Source: Tritrichomonas musculus
Lineage: Eukaryota > Parabasalia > Tritrichomonadida > Tritrichomonadidae
Assembly: GCA_039105265.1 (NCBI GenBank)
Contig: JAPFFF010000030.1
Span: forward strand, 1,240,001-1,304,000
Direction of reading: 5' to 3'
Length of the DNA stretch: 64,000 nucleotides
The notes under the pieces are model-generated. The model had not been told where the DNA came from, did no database searches, and saw nothing but the letters and a program-made list of their open reading frames with translations. Both the position numbers and the translations under genes were made by a program. This document shows positions 44,713 through 56,150 of the stretch, in pieces. The number at the start of each line of letters is the position of its first letter. Position 1 is the stretch's first letter.

Positions 44713-45029
44713 ATTTTTATATTAAAACGCTTTTACAGTCGATTGTAATATTTGGTTTCGATAACAAAAGTCGAACAATTTCAATATGGTCATAAAATGC
44801 AGCATAAGTAAGCGCTGTCCAATTAATTGTTCGATTTGAATTCCATAAAATGATTATAAATTAGAATATTATGAATAAAAAAATGCTGAATATCATGAAT
44901 ATTGTTGCATTAAAACGTCTGCCAGGTTGATGTCAATTTCATTTTTTGCAAGGAGACTTCGAAAAGATTCAAGATCTCCGTTTTTGGATGCATTGAATAG
45001 CTCTTTGATTGGGTTTGAGTCCATTTTAT

Positions 45030-45840
45030 AAACTTAAAGTCAAAAGATTAGCTACCATTTTTTTTTCTCAATTTTATTGACATAAAAATATTTATTTCAA
45101 TTTTTTAGAGTTTTATTCATTTCTTTTCAATTTAGAATTTTAAAAGTTTTCAATTTACATAAATCCCTCAATCTCATAGAAGACTTAAAAGTTCTTGGCT
45201 GGAGAAATGGTGTTTGTTCAGTGCTATTAGGTTGGGGTTTTGTCACTTCTTCTATTAAAATGTAACTTCTTGTCAAAAATAAAACATAAGAGAATTTCGT
45301 CGCATTTATTATGAGCTAGTTTTTATAGAGAAAAATAAGTAAAAAAACCATAAAAATGCATAAAAAGTAAAGTTAGGTAAATAATAGAAGAATGACAGTT
45401 TCATTGATATAAAAGATGAAATCCTTCCCAAGTATTTTCAAGAATCTTCATATATATGCTGTTTATTTTGGATTTTAAGTTGTGTTTTATGTTTATTTGG
45501 AAGTTACGCTCGAAAATATTATATAATAATATTAGTATGATCTTTATTGTCCATAATTTCAACAAATGTGCTAGTCTTTGATGTTAGTAATTGAATTAAA
45601 GCAGTAACCATGACTTGTTTCCTGATTTCATCCCTACCGAATCCACGAAATATTCAAATTTATATTAATCAAAAGTCTCCTTTATGGCAAAAAATAAACA
45701 TGAATAGGATTTGCCATTTAAATATTTGGTTTGTGGAAGAAGTGAGAAAATTTGATGATTAAGCAGCATATGGGATGATTTCCAAGAAGAATTTAATATG
45801 CTTCATAATGAAGAAAAATATGATGCCTAGAAATCAATTT
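45030..45840. other. Intergenic, no supported gene
   Basis: Some stretches (45600-45830) look weakly coding, e.g. WDDFQEEFNMLHNEEKYDA on the plus strand, but are cut by stops. Not assignable. Confidence 0.4.
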
Positions 45841-45842
45841 GG

Positions 45843-46780
45843 TAAAAAATAAAGAATAAATTTGATTTTTATATATAAATAAAATAAAGGATTTTTTAGA
45901 TAAAAAAATAGAGGTGGGAGGAGTAGGATTTTTTTTAGAAATCTATTTTATATGCATAACAATATTTTTAATATTATTCTAAATATTATTTATTATATGT
46001 TTATTAGATATTATTCGATAATGGATGGTATATATTTATTTTATTTTTTAAATAATTATTGAATTTTTTGAATAGAATAAATTTTACGAGAAATTTAGTT
46101 TTTAACAATTTTGAAAATTTATACAAATATGAAATTCTTATAATATAAATTTCTATTTAGTATTATTTTTCATTTTTTATCTTTTATATATATTATTTAT
46201 ATGGTTAAAATAAGTTTATTTGCATAAATATAGATTTTTAAAGAGGATAAGATCATTGAATTATACTCCATATAATCATTCAATTATTAAAATCAATATA
46301 TATATATAAATTTAATATATTATTTTATTATAATATGACATAATTTATTATTCCATTTAACATACTATATATAATGCTATATTATAAATATATTTTACAT
46401 TTGAATATAGATAATCATAAATTAATTCAGTGTAAAATTGATAGAATAATAAAATAAAAAAAAGGTTTAATAGAATTTTTCAATGCGAAATTTGAATAGT
46501 CAAATTCTATAGTTTATATTAAACCAAAATACGGTTTTTCAGAAAATAAAATAAATATATGAAAAAGCATTCACTTTTTACTAATTTATTTGTTCAAAGT
46601 AAAATATAAACCAATAAAAAAGCCAATTATTTCGTTTTAAAAAGTTATCTATAATAACGAAATATTTTCAATTCAATATTTTACATATAAAATCCTACTC
46701 CTCCCACCTCTATTTTTTTATCTAAAAAATCCTTTATTTTATTTATATATAAAAATCAAATTTATTCTTTATTTTTTATC
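45843..46780. repeat. Inverted repeat with ~94-bp arms (foldback-like)
   Basis: Left arm about 45843-45937 and right arm about 46686-46780 are reverse complements, including TAGAGGTGGGAGGAGTAGGA and an AT-rich outer part. The spacer is ~750 bp, AT-rich, non-coding. No clear target duplication was found. Confidence 0.85.
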
Positions 46781-47430
46781 ATTTAATATTTTAAAAAATC
46801 TTGTTTATCATTTAATATTTTAATAATAAAATATATGATATATATAGGAATATGTTTTATATAATATGTATAATAACTATGTTTTTAAAAAATATATCTT
46901 TTTTTTAAAAAATGCTTGTTTTAATAAAATTATAAAATGAAAATAGAAAAATAGAGTCTTTGTTCGAGCCATTTTCAAATTAAATTAATTTAAAATATTT
47001 AAATATATATATAACTTTTATTATTAATATTTACATTATTCAACAACAATTTGTATATTAAGAAATGCAAAAAATAGAATGAAAACCAATTTTATCTCAT
47101 TATAGAAATGTAATATGAAACTAATCAAATATCCTACATATTATATAATATCTTCTTATATAGATATATGATTTATTTTTTTGTAAACAAATCAAAAGCA
47201 TATCAAATGATGGATTTATTTAAAAAAAAACTCTTATGAAAAATTGCTTTTAATTCATTGAATTGCACATTTTATTATACATATTTAATATAATAATAAA
47301 TAATTAACTGTATAATATAAATAAAATAAAAAATAATTACAAAATAATAATTATATACCAAGATATATACAAAAAATATTAACTACAAAAAAATCCAAAA
47401 AGTCTTTGCACCTTTAAAAAAATAAATCAA
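46781..47430. other. AT-rich intergenic
   Basis: Nothing recognised. Confidence 0.5.
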
Positions 47431-47433
47431 ATT

Positions 47434-48299
47434 TCAGTGATTTTGAAAATATGGATGTTCAAGAGCTTGCTTAGCCGAAAATCTTTTTTCTGGATCTAAA
47501 CATATCAAATGCGAGATCAAGTCAGCTGCTTGTTCTGGAATCTCAGATAAGTCAAGTGCATCAACTCGTGGGTTATTGTTTTCATCAAAAGGGAAGACCA
47601 TCTTAAAAAGTACGTACATCAAAATACCCAAAGACCAACAATCAACTTTATTTGTATCTAAAATGTTAGATTTTTTTATAAAATGTAAAAATTTTATATG
47701 TATTCAATTTAATACAAAAAATAATTAACCTTTTGAATTAAATTGAATATATATAGAAAATTCATACAAAACAAACAACTTTGATTTTCTGCTAGTTCTG
47801 GTGCTTTAAATAAATTCGATCCAGCAATAATATCGGTTATATCTCCGTTAAAATTAATTGTTTGTCCAAAACCGGATAAAATAAAAACTTGCTTTGAATT
47901 GTCTTCGAAAATTATTACATTATTTGGTGTAATATTACGATGGCAAATTTGAGAATCATGAAGATATCTTACAGCTGAAAATAAACTGTGCATTAGTTCT
48001 TGTATAGTTTGATTGGGAATTTTGTGATCATTCATATATTCAAATAAGTCTGTTAAACCTCGAGGCATAACCATGTAAAATCTATCATTTTGCTCGAAAA
48101 AATCTATGGGTTTTATAATATTTGGATGTTTAATGGACGATAAGGTGTTGTACTCTTTTTTAAGATCATTTTTTTGATTTACCAGCGATTCCTTAATTAC
48201 AACTTTTTTAGAATGATTATCAAAAGCATAAAAAAGTCTCCTTTGAAATTCAGCTGAAACTAGGCATTCAATCTCATAATTCCCAATCTTCTGAGACAT
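47434..48299 (-). CDS. Pseudokinase with one probable intron
   Basis: Two exons, 48299-47768 and 47657-47434, giving 251 residues. The split codon is in phase and the join reads ENQSCLF-YTNKVDCWSLGIL, the usual link from APE to DxWSxG. Kinase features: VVIK (Lys36), HRNITPNN at 120-127 in place of HRDxKxxN, and SGFG (142-145) in place of DFG. Both catalytic Asp residues are therefore missing, and the Gly-rich loop is poor. It is about the minimum size of a kinase fold, and is probably a catalytically dead regulator or scaffold. It ends with RFSAKQALEHPYF, the normal C-lobe end of Ser/Thr kinases (CAMK/AGC-like). No Inr was seen. Confidence 0.8.
47658..47767 (-). other. Probable spliceosomal intron (110 bp) of trichomonad type
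   Basis: 5' end GTATGA; 3' end TCTAACATTTTAG. Trichomonad introns have GTATGT-like 5' sites and a branch point fused to the 3' site (ACTAACACACAG); here CTAAC lies eight bases from the terminal G. Removal restores a kinase frame exactly. A weaker alternative 5' site (GTTGTT) lies 15 bases upstream, also in phase. Confidence 0.75.
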
Positions 48300-49061
48300 C
48301 TTAATCTTTATTTATCGGTAAAGTTAACAAGAAAGTGGTTATATTTATTTTACCAATAAAAATTAAATACCATAATATCTCAAAAAATGATAGGTTTAAA
48401 TAAATAAAGAATATAAATATGTGCCTATTTATATATTTTATATATTATAATTTAATTTATTTTACTGTAATACATAACAATAAATAATATAATCAACAAG
48501 GAAAAGAATTTTTAATCCTTTCTTGAATTAAATGTTGCAAATCATTTTTTACACATTTTTTATTTAAATTGTAATATAAGGAAGCTATTCCTTTGATTAA
48601 AGAAATTGTATCATTAAAGTTTCATTCTGTCGTTGTTTCTTTTTTTATCAGGCTTCTAATTTATAATTATTTGATGTATAATTAAAGTTTTAACAAGCTT
48701 TAAAATTCTCTATTATTATTTTCTAATAATTTGCTTCATTCTCAGTATTGCATATATAGCAATATTTTACTGATGAATCTCTTTTCTTCATCTCCACCTT
48801 ATTTCATCAGTAAAATGCTGGGCGGTTTCTTATTTGTCAACTATTACTCATATATCTGTGTTTTTGTTCTAAATTACAAGATGGCGATACGTTGCCGATA
48901 TTGGAAGTAGAATTCTTTCTTGATTATTATAAATATAAATTGAAAAGTCTTTCATATTATTGATATTATTACTGATAATATTATCAATAAATATTATGTA
49001 TCAAAAAAAATCTAAAAATACTAAAAAATCAATAATATTTCTCATATATAAGATAATTTAC
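48300..49061. other. AT-rich intergenic
   Basis: No gene seen. Confidence 0.5.
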
Positions 49062-49460
49062 TCATGCCTTGAATGGTTCAGCTCCTGGTTTTGTCAAATG
49101 AACAACAAGCCTTAATTTTCCGCCTGTTTTAACACCTTTCTCTGGGTGCATTGTATACCAGGAATCGTTAACTTTTCCTTGTGGGATCTTGTTAACTTGA
49201 ATAACAACTTTAGAAATGATATCGCTCTTGGAAACGTCATCTTTGTCATACAATTCAACAGTGAGGATATCATCAAGTTTGGTTGTGATTGGAAGAGTGA
49301 ATTGTTCATTCCAAACTGGTGTGGATGTGTTATTCTTGGACTTTGTCTTCCATTTTTGTGATGTTGTGCTCAATGAGAGTTGAACGAATGGATCAGATTT
49401 TCCAGCTGTATCCATTTTTGGAACATCGGCAGCTTCTATAACTTTGATGTGTAATTCCAT
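49062..49460 (-). CDS. Small C2-domain protein
   Basis: 132 residues consisting of a single C2 domain. Start MELHIKVIEAADVPKMD, calcium-site segments DTAGKSDPFVQL and YDKDDVSKSD, and WNEQFTLPI are all typical, so calcium-dependent phospholipid binding is likely. The frame extends upstream to an ATG at 49526, but an Inr lies 11 bases before the ATG at 49460, which sets that as the start. Codon choice is optimised compared with neighbours, suggesting strong expression. Single-C2 proteins of this length are common in trichomonads; the cellular role is unknown. Confidence 0.9.
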   Translation of the reverse strand: MELHIKVIEAADVPKMDTAGKSDPFVQLSLSTTSQKWKTKSKNNTSTPVWNEQFTLPITTKLDDILTVELYDKDDVSKSDIISKVVIQVNKIPQGKVNDSWYTMHPEKGVKTGGKLRLVVHLTKPGAEPFKA

Positions 49461-49464
49461 TGTT

Positions 49465-49473
49465 GGGAAGTGA
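49465..49473 (-). promoter_or_regulatory. Inr core promoter of the C2 gene
   Basis: TCACTTCCC on the minus strand, with +1 at 49471. One position departs from the consensus, but the spacing is right. Confidence 0.6.
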
Positions 49474-49661
49474 AATGACCAAAAAAAATTTAAGGTGAAG
49501 TAAAAATACGATCTTTGGAAAAACATTTTTTATTACGGCTTTTTGTTTTCTTTTTTTAAAAAAAAAAAAAATAAAAAATTGATTTTTATCCAAAAAAAAA
49601 AACTGGGTTCGAAATTGAATGGTCCGAAGACAATCATTTTTCTATTTATCTGAAAATTTAT

Positions 49662-50404
49662 AGTGGTCCTAAAAAATATTGATAAGAAATTTGAGAGAAA
49701 TTTTCATGTTTCATTGAAAAAATTGAGAAAATTTATTTAAAAATAATTTGAGAGAATTTTAAAAGTTCTTTCAAATTCATTCAAATTTAATGACCTATTC
49801 ATGAATTTATGAATCAATTGTTGGTCAATCTTTTGACCTTTTATTTATTTGTTTTCTTTACCAAAAAATACAAACGAACGCTATAATTTAATCGCAAGTG
49901 GTTCTGCAATCGCACAATTTTAATAAAAGCAAAACAGCTGATGCATTAAGTATTTCGTTAAATTGCGTCAAAGCAGTAGCTAAATAGATTGATGAAGGGA
50001 GACCAGAAAAAACACAACCTTGCCGACCACAAATATTAACAAATGAAATCAAGTATTTCATATGTGTTAAAGCAATAATGTTTCCTGAAATCCCTGGAGC
50101 TGAAATGGCAAATGTTTCCTGAACACAAATTTTATTCTTTATATGGAATAATCTAAGTTTAGCAACAAACAATTCTTTGATTGATTCTTTTCCAAAGAAA
50201 TTGAAACAATGCCTCGAAGTGCAAGGCAATCAAGTATGATTTTAATTTTAATTTTTAATAAAAAATCAACTTTTTCAATTGCCGAAAAAATATTGATAAG
50301 AAATTTAACTTTTTAAATTAAAAATTTTAAAAATAAAATAACTTTTGTTAACGACGATTAACTATTGAATTCATTTCTTATCAATATTTTTTAGGAACAC
50401 TATA
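49662..50404. mobile_element. ~742-bp Tc1/mariner-like element, copy 2 (inverted relative to copy 1)
   Basis: Ends TAGTGGTCCTAAAAAATATT and the complement of TAGTGTTCCTAAAAAATATT lie between TA duplications. The plus strand carries the same helix-turn-helix transposase remnant and stop as copy 1 (25845-26586). The 113-codon antisense frames of the two copies are identical, so the copies are very recent relatives. Confidence 0.9.
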
Positions 50405-50610
50405 ACTCTATTGAAATTATTGAAAAGTTTATTAAAAAATGAATTATACAATAAAAACATGATATTAGCAATTATCTTAAATTTTGGTTCAATGAAATCC
50501 AGCTTACTTTATTAATCAATCATATTTCTTCTATTTATTATATTAAATATAAATATAAAAAAAAAAAAAAAAAAAAAAAAAACTAATAAATAATCTAAAT
50601 TGAAATTAAT

Positions 50611-51306
50611 GGGAAATCGTAATCGCCCGTGGCGGTTTAGGTCAATATTGACCTTGTGTCGTACCATAGAAAAAAAGTCTGGAACTTTTTTGCACTTTTG
50701 CAAAAAAAGCATGGGTAGCTACTCATGGTTTTTTCTATATTAAAAAAATATAAATGGAATATTTTTTTATAGTCTAAAATCGATATTATTATGAGCCTTG
50801 GCTTATAAACAAGAAAGGACAAATATTTTATATACTAATAAAAGTTCTATTGATTACTTTATAACAGAGAAAATCAAAATTTTAATCTAAATATTATATG
50901 AATATTTTATATTGTGTAAACAAATGCACAATCCAAAGGCTTAAAAATAAATATGAAACCGTATTACTCAAAATTAATTAACTACCTTTTAACTTTAAAA
51001 GTATACGATTTCCAATATCAATAATATTGGCGAAAAGTTGGAATTTACGTAATTATATACATCAAAATAATAAAATGATAGTGTTAAAAATATTTGCGCT
51101 TTCTTGTTTATGTGCGAATGCTCATAATAATATCGATTTTAGACTATAAAAAATATTCTGTATATATTTTTTTTATATAGAAAAAACCATGAGTGGCTAC
51201 CCGTGCTTTTTTTTGCAAAAGTGCAAAAAAGTTCCAGACTTTTTTTTCTATGGTACGATACAAGGTCAATATTGACCTAAACCGCCACGGGCGATTACGA
51301 TTTCCC
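50611..51306. mobile_element. 696-bp MULE-like element, ~126-bp TIRs, 9-bp TSD
   Basis: Ends start GGGAAATCGTAATCGCCCGT and run inverted for about 126 bp. The duplication GAAATTAAT is perfect at both sides (50602-50610, 51307-51315). Nine-base duplications with long TIRs are the Mutator (MULE) signature. Each TIR contains the palindrome AGGTCAATATTGACCT. The ~440-bp core is AT-rich and non-coding. A solo diverged end sits at 38610. Confidence 0.88.
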
Positions 51307-51315
51307 GAAATTAAT

Positions 51316-52424
51316 AATATCATTGATTTTTAATTTACATGAACACACTTAGATGCTGAACGTATCTTTGTTCATATAATCAATTTATTTTCTTTGAATC
51401 CCTTTTTTTAAATATTAGAGAAAAAAAAAAAAAATTTTCATTCATATAGAGAAAAAACCAAACGGCAATAAAGTTGTTTATGTATAGTTATTAAAGAAAA
51501 AGTTGTTTTTCTAGTGCTCCCAGAATCTTAATATTCTATGAGTTTTTACAATATTGAAAGGTTTACATAAAAACCGATCAGTAGACCGTTAAAGTCTGTT
51601 TTATAAAAAAAAAAAAATTGATAGCAAATAGAAATAAGGTATTTCTGTAGTAATATTATCCATATATCATAGAAATCAAAAATATTCATGCAAAAAGTTC
51701 CTGAAATTGTGCGTTATTGAAAAAATTGAATTGAAATTTTTTAAAAAATTCTAAAATTTTAGGATCGAAAAATTTTTATTTATTCAACCATCACCACAAT
51801 TTTTGATTTTTTGGGCCAAAAATGGCTACCTCGAAGAATTATATTTTTGGCTATTTTAAAACAATAATATATTTTGGAACCTAAATAATGTAGATTGGCA
51901 AGAGAATTATAACTAATATGCTTATGTAAAATGATTAAATCCAATTTAAAGATAAGAATATGGCTCCTTATCTTTTTTATTTTGAAGAATGAAGATTTCG
52001 ATATATCAAAATAATCAAAAACTTAAAATTTTATTTTTTTTTTGAAACATTTTAAAAGTTTGTTATTGCTAGAAAAAAGGAATTGATTTTAGAAATAACT
52101 GGAAGTGATTATTCATATTCTTTTTTAAATTGTTAATATAATTTATTTGAAATTTAATAATCTCAATGATATGATTTCAACGGCATATTATTTTTGAGAT
52201 ATTATGTTCATATGAGAATGATTTTTTATTTTAGAATCATATGAATTAAATTTATAATATTCTTGTGAACTTCAAAAGAAACTTTAGAGGCTCTTAAGAC
52301 GTTTTCTATTTTTTTTAATTGAAATAAATAATACGTTAAAAACTTTCAATGTTATAAACATTTTATTTTATAGAAAAAGTTTTTTTTTACAAAAACAATA
52401 TTCAAAAAGAATATCTATTGTAGA
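51316..52424. other. AT-rich intergenic
   Basis: Nothing supported over 1.1 kb. Confidence 0.5.
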
Positions 52425-52444
52425 TCATTTCCTTAATTATCAGA

Positions 52445-53551
52445 ATGGAAGACTCAATAATTCGTCAAACTATTTTCACAATTCTTACATCAAGAATGTA
52501 TAAAGGAAATCATAAAACCAGTTTTCCTTCAAAGAATATTCTATCCATAATCAAAAAAGCAAAAGAAATATTCATTAAAGAAAGCTCACTTCTTCAGCTT
52601 CATGATGAATTTACGATTGTTGGTGATATTCATGGAAATATTGATGATCTTTTACGTATCTTTGAAAAATGTGAATATCCGCCTAAAACCAACTATGTTT
52701 TTCTCGGAGATTATGTGGATCGAGGTCAAAATTCACTGGAGGTTATTATTCTTTTATTTTGTCTCAAAATTTTATATCCAAAATCATTATTTCTTCTAAG
52801 AGGAAATCATGAATGCGAATCGATCACGACCATTTATGGATTCAAAAATGAATGTGAAAGATTTTATGATGCAAATGTTTATAACAAGTTTATGAAATGT
52901 TTTATGCATTTACCATATGCTGCAGTTGTTAATAATTCTTATCTTTGTCTCCATGGAGGAATCAGTCCTTTTTTAAAAACTCTAGATGATATAGATCAAA
53001 TTGAAAAACCTCAAGTAACAACTGATTCTCAAATAGCTTCAGACATTGTTTGGAGTGATCCAAATGAATCATCCAAAGGATTTCAAAATAGCCCGAGAGG
53101 TTGTGGTTACTATTTTAATGACAAAAAGTTGAACTTTTTTCTGAATGAAAATCGACTCACAAAGCTGATTAGATCTCATGAATCTTGTTTTGATGGATAT
53201 GATTATCCTTTAGAAAATTGCATAACTATTTTTAGTAATACTGATTACTGTAAAATGAGTAACGATGCTGCCGTTATTCATATAAAAAATGAACCAGAAG
53301 TTGAACTACATTCAGAAAATTCTGATTCTGAGCAAGATGAACTAGATATATTCAAATATGAAGATGATCCGCACTTATTAATTGAAGTTTTTAGTCCCCT
53401 TAATGATGAACAATTGAATAAAAGAAGAGTTTTGATTCCAGAATCATTGCTGGTAGAAATGGCACCTAAAGAGTTACCTATTAATGATTGCTCCTTATCG
53501 CACCATAGCTTGCTCGATCAAATTTCTGATCAACCAATTTGTGTTTATTAA
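52445..53551 (+). CDS. PP1-like Ser/Thr protein phosphatase with acidic tail
   Basis: 368 residues. PPP motifs are complete: GDIHG (60-64), GDYVDRG (88-94), RGNHE (119-123), HGG (170-172) and RSHES (243-247). An active metallophosphatase is expected. Against typical PP1, the RAH motif reads RSH. The core ends near residue 275, followed by an acidic tail (HSENSDSEQDELD) and ~60 further residues of unknown role; there is no membrane tail, unlike the paralogue at 26941. An Inr-like TCATTTCCTT lies with +1 at 52427, 18 bases before the ATG, with one mismatch. tRNA-Lys follows on the opposite strand. Confidence 0.93.
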   Translation: MEDSIIRQTIFTILTSRMYKGNHKTSFPSKNILSIIKKAKEIFIKESSLLQLHDEFTIVGDIHGNIDDLLRIFEKCEYPPKTNYVFLGDYVDRGQNSLEVIILLFCLKILYPKSLFLLRGNHECESITTIYGFKNECERFYDANVYNKFMKCFMHLPYAAVVNNSYLCLHGGISPFLKTLDDIDQIEKPQVTTDSQIASDIVWSDPNESSKGFQNSPRGCGYYFNDKKLNFFLNENRLTKLIRSHESCFDGYDYPLENCITIFSNTDYCKMSNDAAVIHIKNEPEVELHSENSDSEQDELDIFKYEDDPHLLIEVFSPLNDEQLNKRRVLIPESLLVEMAPKELPINDCSLSHHSLLDQISDQPICVY

Positions 53552-53658
53552 TAAATATACATAGATTGTATAAATTTTTACATTTTCATGTGATGAAGTA
53601 TTAAATTATAGAAGAATATTTCTAGCCAAAAAATTACTTTTTTGTTGGAAAAAAATCT

Positions 53659-53732
53659 AGCCTCCGGCGGGACTCGAACCCGCAACCCCAAGATTAAGAG
53701 TCTTATGCTCTAGCCGGTTGAGCTACGAAGGC
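53659..53732 (-). tRNA. tRNA-Lys (anticodon CTT)
   Basis: Acceptor GCCTTCG/CGGAGGC, D arm GCTC...GAGC, anticodon loop CTCTTAA with CTT, and T arm GCGGG-TTCGAGT-CCCGC all pair well. A T-rich run (complement of 53650-53655) lies downstream. Confidence 0.95.
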
Positions 53733-53739
53733 GGACAAT

Positions 53740-54414
53740 TAAGAATTTATTTATTAATCTACATTTTTTACAACAACAAAAAAAAAATAAATTGACCACT
53801 TTAAAAAGAATTGATATGTATCAATTTCAGATATAATAAAAAAATTGTGGCTATTGAAAAAAGAAACATTTCATTTATTAATATGATTTTCAAAAGGAAA
53901 TACCAACATTCTCGAATTGATCTGATACAATAAAAAAAAATAATGATTTAATGCCAATGCACGATAATGTTTTTTTAGATATGAATAAATAAGCAATGAC
54001 ATTAATACCTTAATTTTTATTTATTTTGGTATGAAAGCATAAAAATCAAATTCATATTATATTGAGAAAAGTCAATGAATTTTTTATAAGAAACTTTGTA
54101 TAAACCCTTACATGAAAATAATTTAAGAAGGTCTGTTTGGTTTAAACAAATATGAAATTCATGGCTCGAGATCTTGTTTTAAAAGATTTCATGTAAATAT
54201 TATTATTTGGATAAACTATTTTCATGTGCAATATTATTTTTTCTATATCAAAAGAAAGCACAAATTTGAAATTATTATTTTTTTTTTTTTTTTTTTTCGA
54301 TTCCAACAGAATCACAAATTATGATATTGTTTTCTTTGATGATTTTACTAATTCAATTGAATTTGTGAAAAATATCATCCATCAAGTTACTGTTGGGGAG
54401 GCATTGTATATTAT
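53740..54414. other. AT-rich intergenic
   Basis: The 70-codon frame at 54224 is cut by the next element and not supported. Confidence 0.5.
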
Positions 54415-56140
54415 ACAGAAAAGGATTCAAATGTGAAAAAGGATTTAAATGTGATCGGAAAATTTTTAAAATTTTTTAAAATTTTTTATTTATTTTTTAT
54501 TTTTCTTTAGATACAAAGACTTTGGTAATAAATGAAATATATCAATATGTTAAGAACTTAATAGTTGATATAAACAAATATAGCATTCGAACCAAAAATT
54601 GAAATTTTAGCATTTTTTCTATTGCTGAAGATGAAAAAATAAAATCGAAATATCGGATTATTTGGATTATTGTTTCCATATTGAATCATATATATCGCTT
54701 CTATATATATTATTGCATAATAAACAAAAGTAAAATTATAGCTCTTTATGCTGACATTTTTGAGAAAAATCGAAATTTTGATTTTTAATGTACGTTTAAA
54801 ATTATGGATTTTTTTTAAACCCTATAATCTATTTTTTAATTAGTTCAGATGAATTCTACATTGATTATTTTAATTAACACAGTATACCAAATATTTATAA
54901 CTTGGTGAATCGAAAAACTATATTATGAAAACTTAGATAAAACCTTTTTAAAAATGAACTTGAAATAAAATGCTAAATCTTATATAATATTTCATCCTAA
55001 GCCATCTTTTTACTGTTGAAATCATCCATCATCTTTTACTAACTTGTATTATTATAAAAATATCATTCATATACCAAGATATCAATGAGATCATGATTTA
55101 GATGAAAATAAACGTCCAATTTTTATAAACGGATATTTTGGGAATAAAACTTTTATTATATTAGTTTTTTTGATCATTTTAGATATATATCAATTCATAT
55201 AATATCATAGATCAATAATTGGCAAAAATAATGACTAGCTTTTATTTTGATTTTAATTTTTTACCAAAATATCATATTTTTGATATGCTCAAAAATATTT
55301 CCCATTTATATGTGGAAACTCTTTTATATTCATTGACATATTATTATCAAGTATTGAGCATAAAACTGAGTTATTTCTGTGAACCATTTCCTTTTCAACA
55401 TATAAATATTCATTCATTTTCACAAATTTCAAAATTTTTCAAAAATGATCGTAAAAGTTCATATATTATTTGGATTATTAAGCTTAAATCATATTTCTCT
55501 ATTTTCATATTCAAGACTAATATTTTTATTACTTTACTTTTAAGAAGGCATGCTCATATTGACTATTAAAACGAAATGTTTTTTTGAGAATTGTCTTTAT
55601 TATTTTTCACATCAAAGCTTTGCTTTTAATTGAGTTAGATATAATCTAAATGTTTCTTCAATAATTATTTTGCTTATATTACTTATAAATATGAGGATAT
55701 CATTAATAAAGAAATTTGAACAGACATAATAGCTAGACAAATTTTTTTATTAATTTTAAACGTACATTAAAAATCAAAATTTCGATTTTTCTCAAAAATG
55801 TCAGCATAAAGAGTTATAATTTTACTTTTGTTTATTATGCAATAATATATATAGAAGCGATATATATGATTCAATATGGAAACAATAATCCAAATAATCC
55901 GATATTTCGATTTTATTTTTTCATCTTCAGCAATAGAAAAAATGCTAAAATTTCAATTTTTGGTTCGAATGCTATATTTGTTTATATCAACTATTAAGTT
56001 CTTAACATATTGATATATTTCATTTATTACCAAAGTCTTTGTATCTAAAGAAAAATAAAAAATAAATAAAAAATTTTAAAAAATTTTAAAAATTTTCCGA
56101 TCACATTTAAATCCTTTTTCACATTTGAATCCTTTTCTGT
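54415..56140. mobile_element. Long-TIR element B (about 390-bp inverted repeats)
   Basis: Arms 54415-54806 and 55751-56140 are near-perfect reverse complements starting ACAGAAAAGGATTCAAATGT, with two subterminal tandem copies of AAAGGATT(C/T)AAATGTG. Same architecture as element A at 30119 (ACAG start, subterminal repeats, arms 360-390 bp), but different sequence. The core holds one 116-codon Phe/Ile/Tyr-rich frame (55219-55569) of doubtful reality. No target duplication found. It lies just 3' of the NSUN2-like gene. Confidence 0.85.
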
Positions 56141-56150
56141 AAATGCAATT

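Larger units (their letters stand above)
40282..45024 (-). pseudogene. Ankyrin-repeat gene interrupted between repeats (decayed, or spliced in an unknown way)
   Basis: Opens at ATG 45024 with MDSNPIKELFNASKNGDLES and INLAD; a clean last block ends at a stop (40282-40284) with a coiled-coil tail (KRLIKRNKELVRESFELYKK). In between, about ten ankyrin blocks alternate: type A (NWTALTYAAFYDHIEIVRLL) and type B (STPLIIAASRGHTNIVELLL). Between every two blocks an AT-rich segment with stops interrupts at the same repeat position. Type-1 segments are ~85-100 bp; type-2 segments contain 24-bp satellite arrays. Segments share a start (RTTTTAATR...AATATTCAT) and, in types 1 and 2, an end (TTATAATYATTTYTRGAATT). 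Known trichomonad splice signals are missing, so pseudogene is the cautious call. Confidence 0.6.

Noticed and set aside
40282-45024. Calling the inter-ankyrin segments ordinary spliceosomal introns
   Set aside because: No GTATGT-like 5' site and no CTAAC...AG 3' end, in contrast to the clear signals in the pseudokinase gene.
55219-55569. 116-codon frame inside long-TIR element B as a transposase
   Set aside because: No DDE, zinc or helix-turn-helix motif visible; composition is generic AT-rich Phe/Ile/Tyr.
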